Shown in pieces: positions 1-6,466 of a stretch of 10,069 nt of DNA (within the stretch, counting starts at the first letter, position 1; each line of letters begins with the position of its first letter). The position numbers were made by a program, and so were the translations under genes. Origin of the DNA: JBDNIO01 sp041688215 (GTDB taxonomy: Bacteria > Pseudomonadota > Gammaproteobacteria > Nevskiales > Salinisphaeraceae); NCBI GenBank assembly GCA_041688215.1, contig JBDNIO010000124.1:1-10069 (forward strand). The letters run 5' to 3'. The notes below the pieces were generated by a model that worked only from the letters and a program-made list of their open reading frames with translations, had not been told where the DNA came from and made no database searches.

Positions 1-167
1 AATAAGCATATACCTGTACCTTGGTACGGACTCAAGGGCTCGGTTGCATTGGTTTGATCTCTTGGTCTCTGACTCATATCCATATGCGCACAACGCGGCA
101 TAGCGAAAGCGGCATTGGCCGCGAGCACTTGGGCGCACAGGGTTAAGATTAAAATTAATCGTGTCAT
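1..167 (-). CDS. Partial small secreted protein, Cys/His/Met at mature N-terminus (5' part only)
   Basis: An ATG at 167-165 opens a reading frame that stays open for 55 codons and runs off the left end of the window, so the 3' end is missing. The first 22 residues form a textbook Sec signal peptide: MTR, a hydrophobic core LILILTLCAQVLAANA, and an AFA cleavage site. The mature start reads MPRCAHMDMSQ, putting Cys26, His28, Met29 and Met31 close together; Cys54 follows. Such clusters are common in periplasmic soft-metal-binding proteins, but I do not recognise the family. The gene lies 181 bp downstream of the GTPase gene on the same strand, with a candidate promoter of its own at 234-264. The ribosome binding site is weak. 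The signal peptide makes the gene call fairly secure; the function is unknown. Confidence 0.6.
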   Translation of the reverse strand, partial: MTRLILILTLCAQVLAANAAFAMPRCAHMDMSQRPRDQTNATEPLSPYQGTGICL

Positions 168-211
168 AACACTTAGTCTCACAACGACATTCGGCAACGA
201 CATTTGGTCTA

Positions 212-230
212 AACCGATCGCTAATCGGTT
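212..230. repeat. Perfect inverted repeat, 7-bp arms
   Basis: AACCGAT (212-218) and ATCGGTT (224-230) flank a 5-nt loop. On the minus strand the repeat falls at the expected start point of the promoter at 234-264, so it could be an operator or a leader hairpin. It could also be a weak terminator for the upstream GTPase gene, but only three T residues follow and the stem is AT-rich. Confidence 0.4.
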
Positions 231-233
231 CTT

Positions 234-264
234 ACTATACTCCAAGACCGTGTTGTGGATGCAA
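234..264 (-). promoter_or_regulatory. Candidate promoter with long spacer and dyad (MerR-like architecture)
   Basis: Read on the minus strand, TTGCAT (264-259) and TATAGT (239-234, five of six matches to the -10 consensus) are separated by 19 bp. The spacer region 259-241 holds an imperfect dyad TCCAcaACacgGTctTGGA. A 19-bp spacer with a central dyad is the layout of promoters activated by MerR-family regulators. The -35 match is poor and no MerR gene is visible here, so this is a suggestion. It would drive the partial secreted-protein gene starting at 167. Confidence 0.35.
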
Positions 265-348
265 AAGTTGCAGCAATTATCGATTTATTGTTCCCAGTAG
301 TTAGCGTCAGGATTCGTAAGCTTCATGGGCAAAAGTCGAAATGAATAA

Positions 349-1353
349 TTACACATTGGCAAGCTCGCAAGCGCTAATGTCTGCACGTATCTGACGTTCT
401 GGCAAATTGACGCCGATGAAAACGATGTCGCCGCCGGAATCGGTGTCGCTATTACTACGAGTGATTGGGTCGGAACTAAAGACATCGTGCACGCCATTTA
501 ACAGACGTCGGCCAGCCTCACCGGTAAAGCGGACATTGCCTTTGATGCGTAATATATTTTCCGCGTGGCGCATGATCAAAAACGACAACGTATCTCGAAA
601 GCGGTCGGGGTCGAGCGCACCTTCAATGCGAATAAAAAACGTGTGCACATTACTGTGGTCATGTGCTTTGGGAACGGCAGTGTCCGATTGGTTTGGCGGC
701 CGGCTATTTGTTTCCGGCGCCACATCAAACGGGTGTGGCTGGGACGCGTCATCGTGCAACTCAAGCACCATTGCCAGAGGGTTGATTGCACGAATCATGT
801 CGCCGACCTTCCGCCGTTGGTCTTGACCTACCAGGTCCGTCTTGCTGATGAAAATGCGGTCGGCAATACCAATTTGGCGGGCGGCTTCGTCAAAGCGTTG
901 CAACTGATTTCGCACCCGGTCGGCTGCGCACACGGTAATGGTTTGATCCACAAATGCGTGTTTGTTCAAGCGTGGGTCGTGGCCGAGGCCGCGCACAATT
1001 GCGCCCGGGTCGGCCAGGCCGGTGGTTTCTATAATGCAACGGCTGATGGAGCCTGGCTCACTCTGCCGGCGTTCGATCAGCCCGAGCAGTGCAAGAGCTA
1101 GGTCTTCCTGCACCGCGCAACAGACACAGCCGTTGGGCAAGGTCACTACTTTTGATCCGTCTGCCAAACTGGCGGAGAGAACGGCGCCGTCGATATCGAT
1201 TTCGCCGAATTCGTTGACTAATACGGCCGTACCAAGCGCGCGATCCGAGCGCAGATAATGATTCAAACAGGTGGTTTTACCGGCACCGAGGAAGCCGGTG
1301 AGAACTGTTACCGGCAGGCGTTGTTCCGCTCCAGTGGCAACCTCATTATTCAA
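349..1353 (-). CDS. G3E GTPase, COG0523/CobW-family metal chaperone
   Basis: A 334-residue protein of the CobW/YjiA group of G3E P-loop GTPases, cytoplasmic proteins that deliver metal to client enzymes or act under metal limitation. Visible motifs are Walker A GFLGAGKTT (residues 20-28), the family metal site CVCC in LPNGCVCC (76-79), the ETTGLADP switch/Walker B region (109-116) and the base-specificity motif SKTD (170-173). A short linker KAHDHSNVH precedes a C-terminal CobW_C-like domain (RIKGNVRF, then DIVFIGVNLP). The length is normal. The start is TTG at 1353: an in-frame TAA lies two codons upstream, and the N-terminus LPVTVLTGFLGAGKTT fits the family. An AGG about 11 nt upstream is the only Shine-Dalgarno candidate. 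The metal served (Zn, Co, Ni or Fe) cannot be told from the sequence. Confidence 0.93.
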   Translation of the reverse strand: MNNEVATGAEQRLPVTVLTGFLGAGKTTCLNHYLRSDRALGTAVLVNEFGEIDIDGAVLSASLADGSKVVTLPNGCVCCAVQEDLALALLGLIERRQSEPGSISRCIIETTGLADPGAIVRGLGHDPRLNKHAFVDQTITVCAADRVRNQLQRFDEAARQIGIADRIFISKTDLVGQDQRRKVGDMIRAINPLAMVLELHDDASQPHPFDVAPETNSRPPNQSDTAVPKAHDHSNVHTFFIRIEGALDPDRFRDTLSFLIMRHAENILRIKGNVRFTGEAGRRLLNGVHDVFSSDPITRSNSDTDSGGDIVFIGVNLPERQIRADISACELANV

Positions 1354-1365
1354 CTGTTATTAACC

Positions 1366-1398
1366 TAAAAACCGCAGCCCGACCAAAACCGGACTGCG
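1366..1398 (-). terminator. Intrinsic terminator after the membrane-protein gene
   Basis: On the minus strand CGCAGTCCG (1398-1390) pairs with CGGGCTGCG (1381-1373) in a 9-bp stem with one G-T wobble and an 8-nt loop. G and five T residues follow immediately (1372-1367). It begins 16 nt after the stop codon of the membrane-protein gene. Its T-tract ends only 13 nt before the TTG start of the GTPase gene, so it lies within that gene's ribosome-loading region. Confidence 0.8.
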
Positions 1399-1414
1399 CA
1401 GGGAGAGTTCTGGT

Positions 1415-1897
1415 TCAGGTGGCGGTGGACGATACGACGTTGTCGCTCTCGCTTACAGGTAAGCCCAGCATTGACATCATGCGTGCCGGCATAAAGGCAA
1501 ATGCCAATAAGCTAAGTGACAGAACGATGTGCTGTGCGCCCATGTGGATGAATGCGATTGTTCCATCGACTGTGTTGGATAACAGAGCGCTCGTCATGCC
1601 GCTGACGCATAAAAAGCCGGTGGCCATCCACATGATGGACAACGCACCCACCCCGGAACGAATGCCGGCATTGCAGTCACAAGAAAGTTGCGGACGCATC
1701 GCCAGCGCGATCCCAGCAATAGCCAGGATGCTCGAAAGCGGGAACAAGAAGGCGTAAATGCCGCTAATGGCGTGTAATTGGGTCGCATATTTGTAAGGGA
1801 TATAAGCCGCCAGGCTGGCTGCGGATGCGAACAGGACAATCCGGAAAATCCAGGCCAAGGCCTGCTGCCTGCCGCTATTTTGGGTTACTGCTGTCAT
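1415..1897 (-). CDS. Four-helix integral membrane protein with Cys-Asp-Cys loop, unknown family
   Basis: 160 residues from the ATG at 1897, which has a strong GGAGG Shine-Dalgarno 7 nt upstream. A longer reading from a GTG at 1948 is rejected because it would start at or before the likely transcription start. Four hydrophobic segments are visible, roughly residues 13-34, 44-67, 79-105 and 113-137. The loop between helices 2 and 3 carries C73-D-C75. Helix 3 has C97, and helix 4 begins with H118 and H123 (FIHMGAQH). The last 20 residues are polar. I do not recognise the family. The Cys pair, the His residues and the neighbouring metal-chaperone GTPase make a role in metal handling possible, but this is inference. 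A terminator follows directly, so co-transcription with the GTPase would need readthrough. Confidence 0.75.
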   Translation of the reverse strand: MTAVTQNSGRQQALAWIFRIVLFASAASLAAYIPYKYATQLHAISGIYAFLFPLSSILAIAGIALAMRPQLSCDCNAGIRSGVGALSIMWMATGFLCVSGMTSALLSNTVDGTIAFIHMGAQHIVLSLSLLAFAFMPARMMSMLGLPVSESDNVVSSTAT

Positions 1898-1945
1898 CGT
1901 CACTCCTCCATTGCGTCGCCGTGTATCAGCGCACTTAGTTGTTTC

Positions 1946-1976
1946 CACATACTAGTATCTCTACTACACAAGTCAA
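1946..1976 (-). promoter_or_regulatory. Sigma-70-type promoter with dyad for the membrane-protein gene
   Basis: On the minus strand TTGACT (1976-1971, close to consensus) is followed after 16 bp by TAGTAT (1954-1949). A 19-bp spacing to TATGTG (1951-1946) is the alternative. Between the elements lies TAGTA-GAGA-TACTA (1966-1953), and the -10 overlaps a perfect 10-bp palindrome ATACTAGTAT (1949-1958). Predicted transcription starts near 1942, giving a leader of about 45 nt to the ATG at 1897. TTGACT with a TAGT..ACTA dyad recalls operators of MerR-type heavy-metal sensors, but the fit is only partial. Confidence 0.5.
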
Positions 1977-2161
1977 GCCTAATTGCACCTTAGTAAGAGG
2001 AATAATTAGAATAATTGGGGCGAAAACATCAAACCTTTCCCTAAGGTCAATGTGGCTCAAATAGGTATGAGATGACTGGTTCGTGAATGACGGAGACACA
2101 CTGCCGGATAGTGTGGGCTAATTTGCCACTACCATTTCTCATCTCTTGCTTGAAAAACATT

Positions 2162-2206
2162 AACCTTCGGGCAAGGTTTTTATTGCCGTGACCTCCAGTT
2201 TTTTTT
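2162..2206 (+). terminator. Terminator-like hairpin and T-tracts, orphan
   Basis: AACCTT (2162-2167) pairs with AAGGTT (2173-2178) across loop CGGGC and is followed by TTTA. A second, mutually exclusive pairing joins GGCAA (2170-2174) with TTGCC (2183-2187), and a run of eight T follows at 2199-2206. The stems are short. No gene lies upstream on this strand within the region, so it would end only a small untranslated transcript or a leader. Confidence 0.3.
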
Positions 2207-2310
2207 GTGTGCTAAATGAGATTCTAGTAAGGTCAAGGTTATTATAAAATTCAGACGGTTCATTCACTACGAAAGTCTGGAATATTTGGATTGGGTAAGA
2301 CTGTGAAACA

Positions 2311-2346
2311 AAGTCCGTGGGGAAAAGGGAGAAGTCAGTGGGGAAA
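2311..2346 (+). repeat. Tandem 15-bp direct repeat, 21-bp period
   Basis: AAGTCCGTGGGGAAA (2311-2325) and AAGTCAGTGGGGAAA (2332-2346) match at 14 of 15 positions and are separated by AGGGAG. The 21-bp period places both copies on the same face of the helix (two turns), as in binding sites of response regulators and other activators. It lies about 240 bp upstream of the receptor 1 start codon. Confidence 0.6.
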
Positions 2347-2530
2347 TGTTACCAGTGCCCTTCTTGTTCGGCCAAGCCCGCCGAGCAGCTTTATATCTTT
2401 TGGTAATGCGCCAAACATCTCACCAGATACGTTATGGTGCGTACTGCGTGCCAGGAAATCCTATCAGTGCGTTTCCAGTCAGCCAATTACAAAGCAGAGC
2501 AATGCGCAGTCGGCAGCAAATCGCTGCATG

Positions 2531-2559
2531 TTGAGTAAAAGTGGGTAATCGATAATTAC
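2531..2559 (+). promoter_or_regulatory. Candidate operon promoter with GTAAT-N5-ATTAC operator
   Basis: TTGAGT (2531-2536) precedes GATAAT (2551-2556, five of six matches, spacer only 14) or TAATTA (2553-2558, spacer 16). A perfect dyad GTAAT-CGATA-ATTAC (2545-2559) covers the -10. A start near 2563 would give a leader of about 22 nt to the ATG at 2585. The dyad resembles a repressor site placed on the -10, as is usual for metal-responsive repressors, but it matches no consensus I know exactly. Confidence 0.4.
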
Positions 2560-2584
2560 AACGGCTTATCAGAAGAGTAAGAAG

Positions 2585-4492
2585 ATGCGAGGAATTCAAA
2601 GCCAGGGCGCGATGCAGCGCAAAAGTTATTTGCTGGCGCTCGTAGCGGCGTCATTGACGATTTTTAGTGGCGTGGCAGTGTCTGCGGAAGATGAGGCGCC
2701 ATTGCTCGACACAGTAGAAGTGAACGTGCCCAAGCAGGCCGACCGTTCCAAGTCGGTAAGTTTTTTGAATGAAGAGGATTTCACCGCGCGGCGTTTCAGT
2801 ATCCTCAACGACATCCTGTTTTTCGGGATTCCCGGGGTGTTCACCTCGCGGGCTAATAACACGGGTGCATTTAATCCGGCGGGTGGCTTCGTAATACGCG
2901 GTTTTGGGCGTTCCAACGTGTCGGTGTATGTGGACGGTATTCCGAGCCAGGCCACCAATCACTTTCATCCCATCAGTTCGCAGTACAGTCCGGATTTGAT
3001 CGACCGGGTCGAGGTGTATCGTTCACCGAACGGCGTTGCGGACGGGCCGAATTCCAGCGGCTCTCTGCATATATTCACACCGTCGGTCCCGCGCGAGGGT
3101 GTTGAAGGTTACGCAAACGTATTAGCCGGAAGCTTTGGCACGCAAACATACGATGGCCGCGTCGGCACAGGTTGGGGCTCGGGCGGTATTTACGTCGGCG
3201 GCCAGGTTCGGGATACCAATGGCATACGTAGTCAGGGGGTCAAGACTTACAACGCGAATACAAAAATAACGCAAGACCTCAGCGATCTTTGGAGCGCCGA
3301 CCTGCGCCTGCAATACAGCGAGGCTGTTCTGGAAAGCAGTGTCTCTACAACCCAGGACCCAGATACCCGGCGGGGCTCTACCTGCTTTTGTACCTCCTCC
3401 GCGGTATTGGCCTTCGACCGCACCGCCGAGAGTAACAACAGCACACTCGCCGTTTATGTTAATGACTACCGCTCCATTGATGTTCGTGACAACAACGGCA
3501 ATCTGCTAAACCAGGAAACCATTGACGAACGTGAGTACGGCGTGCGCAGCAAACACACCTGGAGCGAATTATTTGCCGGAAACTCGCTTACTGTCGGTTT
3601 TGATTGGGTACGCTTTTTTGGCAGTGGGCAACGCGTATCCCAGCGTACGACGTCCGACTTGTATAGCCCTTATGCGCTGGCCTCGCAGAGCGTTAAATTT
3701 ATCGGCAATCAAGAAACGGTTTTCAACGCGGGTGTACGCGGCAATTTCAGTTCGGACTATGCCGATGAATATACGCCCGAGGTGGGTCTGGTGCACCATG
3801 TAGATCGTACTCTGGCGTTGCGTGTAAACGCATCAAGTGCGTATCAGATTCCTCGCTTTCAGCAGTTACAGCCGGTCATTGGTGGTGATACAAACATCGG
3901 CAACGATGATCTGGATCCGGCCAATTTTTACACCGAGGAGATTGGTGTAAATAAAACCTTTAAGTTATTTGACCGCAACGCTGTGCTCGATGTTGTCGGC
4001 TTCCTGCAACAGGGCGACAACTTGTTTGAACTTGTGCCTGTCGGCGCTAATCAGGTTCAGTTCCAGAACAGCGGTAGCTTCGATAACAAAGGGGTAGAGA
4101 CGACTTTCGATTACGAAATAGCGCCCGGTGTCAAACTTAGTTTGGCCGAGGCTTACTTGAGTCTCGAGGCCAACCCCGAACTCAATGCAGCGGTCGCCGA
4201 GCAAACCTTCGATGCCAGCATTGACTACACCACCGGCCCGCTGCGTATGGTGGTCTTATCGCGTAAGGCCGATCAGGTTCGCGTAGGTGGGCGCGCTGGT
4301 GGCGCCGCAGGACAGCGCCTGGACGATTTTTGGGGTGCCAACTTCAAAATCGCTTATGCGTTTTCAAAACGATTCGCAGTAGCCTTCGATGTTGAAAACG
4401 TAACCGACGAAGAGTATTCCACCTTTCGTGCCAACGCAGAGCAAGCAGGTCGTGGCTACTTCGTCAGCTTTAGATACGACGGAGAAAATTAG
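2585..4492 (+). CDS. TonB-dependent outer-membrane receptor 1
   Basis: 635 codons encoding a ligand-gated beta-barrel receptor that imports a scarce substrate with energy from TonB. If translation starts at 2585 the signal peptide is preceded by nine extra residues. Starting at Met10 (ATG at 2612) gives a more typical signal peptide, MQRKSYLLA through cleavage after VSA34; neither start has a strong ribosome site. The mature N-terminus has a TonB box (DTVEVNV, 42-48). The plug follows to about residue 165 with VIRGFGRSNVSVYVDGIP (103-120) and LIDRVEVYRSPNG. The usual GA.GGVINI motif is replaced by NSSGSLHIFTPS. The rest is barrel, ending NVTDEEYSTFRANAEQAGRG and VSFRYDGEN. Unusual for such receptors are NHFHP (125-129) in the plug and C267-F-C269 in a predicted loop. 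It heads the operon with exbB-exbD-tonB. The substrate is unknown. Confidence 0.93.
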   Translation: MRGIQSQGAMQRKSYLLALVAASLTIFSGVAVSAEDEAPLLDTVEVNVPKQADRSKSVSFLNEEDFTARRFSILNDILFFGIPGVFTSRANNTGAFNPAGGFVIRGFGRSNVSVYVDGIPSQATNHFHPISSQYSPDLIDRVEVYRSPNGVADGPNSSGSLHIFTPSVPREGVEGYANVLAGSFGTQTYDGRVGTGWGSGGIYVGGQVRDTNGIRSQGVKTYNANTKITQDLSDLWSADLRLQYSEAVLESSVSTTQDPDTRRGSTCFCTSSAVLAFDRTAESNNSTLAVYVNDYRSIDVRDNNGNLLNQETIDEREYGVRSKHTWSELFAGNSLTVGFDWVRFFGSGQRVSQRTTSDLYSPYALASQSVKFIGNQETVFNAGVRGNFSSDYADEYTPEVGLVHHVDRTLALRVNASSAYQIPRFQQLQPVIGGDTNIGNDDLDPANFYTEEIGVNKTFKLFDRNAVLDVVGFLQQGDNLFELVPVGANQVQFQNSGSFDNKGVETTFDYEIAPGVKLSLAEAYLSLEANPELNAAVAEQTFDASIDYTTGPLRMVVLSRKADQVRVGGRAGGAAGQRLDDFWGANFKIAYAFSKRFAVAFDVENVTDEEYSTFRANAEQAGRGYFVSFRYDGEN

Positions 4493-4517
4493 TTAAAAAC
4501 GTGAATGGTTTGAAACT

Positions 4518-5150
4518 ATGGCGATGATGCAAGTATTCCTGGCCGGTGGGCCGGTAATGTTCCCGTTGCTGCTGTGCTCAATGATTACGCTGGCGGTAAT
4601 CATTGAGCGCGGACTTTTTTGGTGGCGCGTGCGGATGAACCATCGTCCCGATACCGTGGCGCGGCTTGCCCGCAACAATGGCGCAACGGAGTCGGATTCA
4701 GACTGGGGTAAGGACGTGGTAGCGCGCGTGCTGAATGCGGGCTGTCAAGGCCCGGTAAGCGAGGCGACCTTGCGCATGCAAGTGGCTGCCGGTAAGCAGT
4801 TATCGGCGGTGGGGCGTAATCTGGGGGTGCTCGATACCATGGTGGCGTTGGCGCCGCTATTGGGTATTTTCGGCACCGTGTTGGGTATTATTCAGTCCTT
4901 CCAATTATTGGGTGAGGCGAGTCTGACTGATCCTGTATCGGCCAGCCGTGGACTGGCCCAGGCCTTGATTACCACCGCGTTTGGTTTGGCCATCGCCATG
5001 CCCAGTTTAATCGCCTTCAAATATTTCCAAACCAAAGCGCTAAAATTACAACAGGCCATCGAGGAACGCTGCACCGAGCTTGAGCATGCCTTGGGCATTG
5101 CCTCGCAGGGGTTGAGCCACCGCACTGTTCCGGAACTCCAGCACGAATGA
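4518..5150 (+). CDS. exbB: ExbB/TolQ/MotA-family proton channel subunit
   Basis: 210 residues of the inner-membrane proton channel that, with ExbD, powers TonB. There are three membrane segments: about 8-30, then 106-130 with the signature LAPLLGIFGTVLGII, and 145-168 with GLAQALITTAFGLAIAMPS. The cytoplasmic stretch between helices 1 and 2 is short, as in ExbB rather than MotA. The start ATG at 4518 lies 25 bp after the receptor 1 stop with no clear Shine-Dalgarno; ATG codons 3 and 4 are alternatives. Its stop overlaps the exbD start by 4 bp (ATGA), implying translational coupling. Position between a receptor gene and tonB favours ExbB over TolQ. Confidence 0.92.
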   Translation: MAMMQVFLAGGPVMFPLLLCSMITLAVIIERGLFWWRVRMNHRPDTVARLARNNGATESDSDWGKDVVARVLNAGCQGPVSEATLRMQVAAGKQLSAVGRNLGVLDTMVALAPLLGIFGTVLGIIQSFQLLGEASLTDPVSASRGLAQALITTAFGLAIAMPSLIAFKYFQTKALKLQQAIEERCTELEHALGIASQGLSHRTVPELQHE

Positions 5151-5581
5151 AGCTTCCGGGCCTGGCGCAGGGACGCGAGTCGCGGGTGGAAATGATCCCG
5201 CTGATTGATGTGGTTTTTCTGGTGCTGGTCGCGTTTATATATGCCAGTGCGTTTTTAGCCCCGAAAACCGGCCTGAAAGTGGACCTGCCCGAAGCCAGCC
5301 AGGGTAAAACCCAGGATGGCGCGGTAGTAACAATCACCATAAAGCGCGATGGCGCATTGTTCCTGGACAAGGCACCGATCCAGCTAGACGCTATTCTGCC
5401 GACCCTGGTGCGGGCAAAACAGAATAACGCAAGTGCAGAGTTGTATTTGCGGGCCGACCGCAACGCCCAGCTGGATCCCCTGGTGCAGGTAATGGATATC
5501 GCCCGCCAGGCCGATATGGCGAGCCTGACAATTGCCACTAGCGGCGGAGGGGTGACGGCAAACGCCGCCGGAGCGCGTTAA
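5147..5581 (+). CDS. exbD: ExbD/TolR-family channel subunit
   Basis: 144 residues with the standard ExbD layout: a short cytoplasmic N-terminus, one membrane helix (about 16-36) and a periplasmic domain. The helix begins MIPLIDVVFLVL and contains Asp21, the residue that in ExbD carries protons through the channel. The periplasmic part (KTGLKVDLPEA, TITIKRDGALFLD, ELYLRADRNAQLDPLVQVMD) follows the family pattern. The Ala/Gly-rich tail GGGVTANAAGAR is short. The start codon overlaps the exbB stop, and the stop TAA abuts the tonB ATG with no gap, so the three energiser genes should be made at linked rates. Confidence 0.92.
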   Translation: MKLPGLAQGRESRVEMIPLIDVVFLVLVAFIYASAFLAPKTGLKVDLPEASQGKTQDGAVVTITIKRDGALFLDKAPIQLDAILPTLVRAKQNNASAELYLRADRNAQLDPLVQVMDIARQADMASLTIATSGGGVTANAAGAR

Positions 5582-6466
5582 ATGGATGCCTTTGGCGCGC
5601 GGCTGGCGTTCGGAGTAGGTACATCGATACTACTGCACGCAGGGCTGCTGATGATGTCCGTTGGCGGTTTGGGCGGAGGTGGCGGCGGTGCCGGAGGGAG
5701 TCTTGCGGTGCAGATAGCCATGCAAGGCAACGCGGGCGGGGCATCTTCGGAACAAGAGGCTGCCAGCGGGCAGAGCACAGCGCCCAAACAAGCGCCAACT
5801 GAATCCGCCACTATCGAAGAGCAGCAGCCCGAACCGGTGCCCCCAGAGCCTGAAAAGGCGTCCGCCAAAATTGCGCCCGAACCCGAGCCCGAGCCTACTC
5901 CCAAGCCTGTTACCAGGGCACAATCACAGCCCAAGGCCACGCCTGTTACAGCAGAACCACAGAACAGGGCACGACCAGCGCCGGTACCGCGCCCAGTGGA
6001 ACAGCAGAGACAGGATGAGCGCCAGGCAGCGAAACAAACCCGCGCGCCTGAACGTGCACAATCCGGCAAGCAAGTCTCGGAATCGACGGCATCCAAGACC
6101 AATCCCGGAGGTAGTGCGTCGCGTGGTGATAATCAAAGCCAGGCCAGCGCCGGTGCGGCCAAACCCCAGCCGGTGGCCAAACCGGATGTACGGGCAATCC
6201 CTGTATATGGTGTCAATCCAAGTCCGCCCTATCCAGAGCGGGCGCGCCAACTAGGCCAGGAAGGCCAGGTCATCCTGCTGTTGTTAATCGACAAGGACGG
6301 CAGCGTGGCCGAGGTCGGTGTGTCCAAATCCTCTGGTTATCCCATGCTGGATGGCAGCGCGGTTGCTACCGTGCAGCGCGAATGGCAGTTTAAGCCCGGC
6401 AGCTTTAATGGTGAAGCAGTAGCCAGCCGGGTCAGGGTACCGATTAATTTTCGTATTGGATTTTAA
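5582..6466 (+). CDS. tonB: TonB energy-transducing protein
   Basis: 294 residues linking the ExbB/ExbD motor to outer-membrane receptors. The N-terminal anchor (about 8-27) keeps the SxxxH motif (S15-ILL-H19) that TonB needs for coupling to the motor. A glycine-rich stretch GGLGGGGGGAGG directly follows the anchor, which is unusual. The periplasmic spacer (about 55-200) is rich in Pro, Glu, Lys and Gln, including EPEPEPTPKP. The C-terminal domain (about 205-294) has the canonical PSPPYPERARQLGQEGQV, then LLIDKDGSVAEV, and ends in VPINFRIGF. It begins immediately after the exbD stop. Being encoded between two receptor genes, it probably serves these receptors, though sharing with others cannot be excluded. 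Confidence 0.93.
   Translation: MDAFGARLAFGVGTSILLHAGLLMMSVGGLGGGGGGAGGSLAVQIAMQGNAGGASSEQEAASGQSTAPKQAPTESATIEEQQPEPVPPEPEKASAKIAPEPEPEPTPKPVTRAQSQPKATPVTAEPQNRARPAPVPRPVEQQRQDERQAAKQTRAPERAQSGKQVSESTASKTNPGGSASRGDNQSQASAGAAKPQPVAKPDVRAIPVYGVNPSPPYPERARQLGQEGQVILLLLIDKDGSVAEVGVSKSSGYPMLDGSAVATVQREWQFKPGSFNGEAVASRVRVPINFRIGF

Larger units (their letters stand above)
1977..2584. other. Gene-free divergent control region
   Basis: About 600 bp between the leftward and rightward operons. Short open stretches at 2291-2548 and 2346-2534 have no ribosome binding site, low-complexity composition and no recognisable domain, so I treat this as non-coding. The left half is AT-rich and has a GAATAATT direct repeat with a 9-bp period (2000-2016). 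The right half holds the 21-bp-period repeats, several short inverted repeats (for example TTCAGAC at 2250-2256 against GTCTGGA at 2275-2281) and the operon promoter. I looked for a cobalamin riboswitch (B12 box and core motifs) and a tRNA T-arm and found neither. Confidence 0.6.

Noticed and set aside
115..300. 61-codon plus-strand open frame at the left edge
   Set aside because: No ribosome site, composition unlike a protein, and antisense to the much better signal-peptide-bearing frame at 1-167.
2250..2540. Possible cobalamin or other metal riboswitch before receptor 1
   Set aside because: GGGGAAA and GTCAG fragments look suggestive, but no B12 box or ordered core motifs could be found on either strand.
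2291..2548. 85-codon plus-strand open frame in the divergent region
   Set aside because: Non-ATG start, no ribosome site, no domain; overlaps the tandem repeat and another equally weak frame at 2346-2534.
4518..5581. TolQ/TolR instead of ExbB/ExbD
   Set aside because: The pair is coupled directly to tonB and receptor genes, and no tolA, tolB or pal is present.
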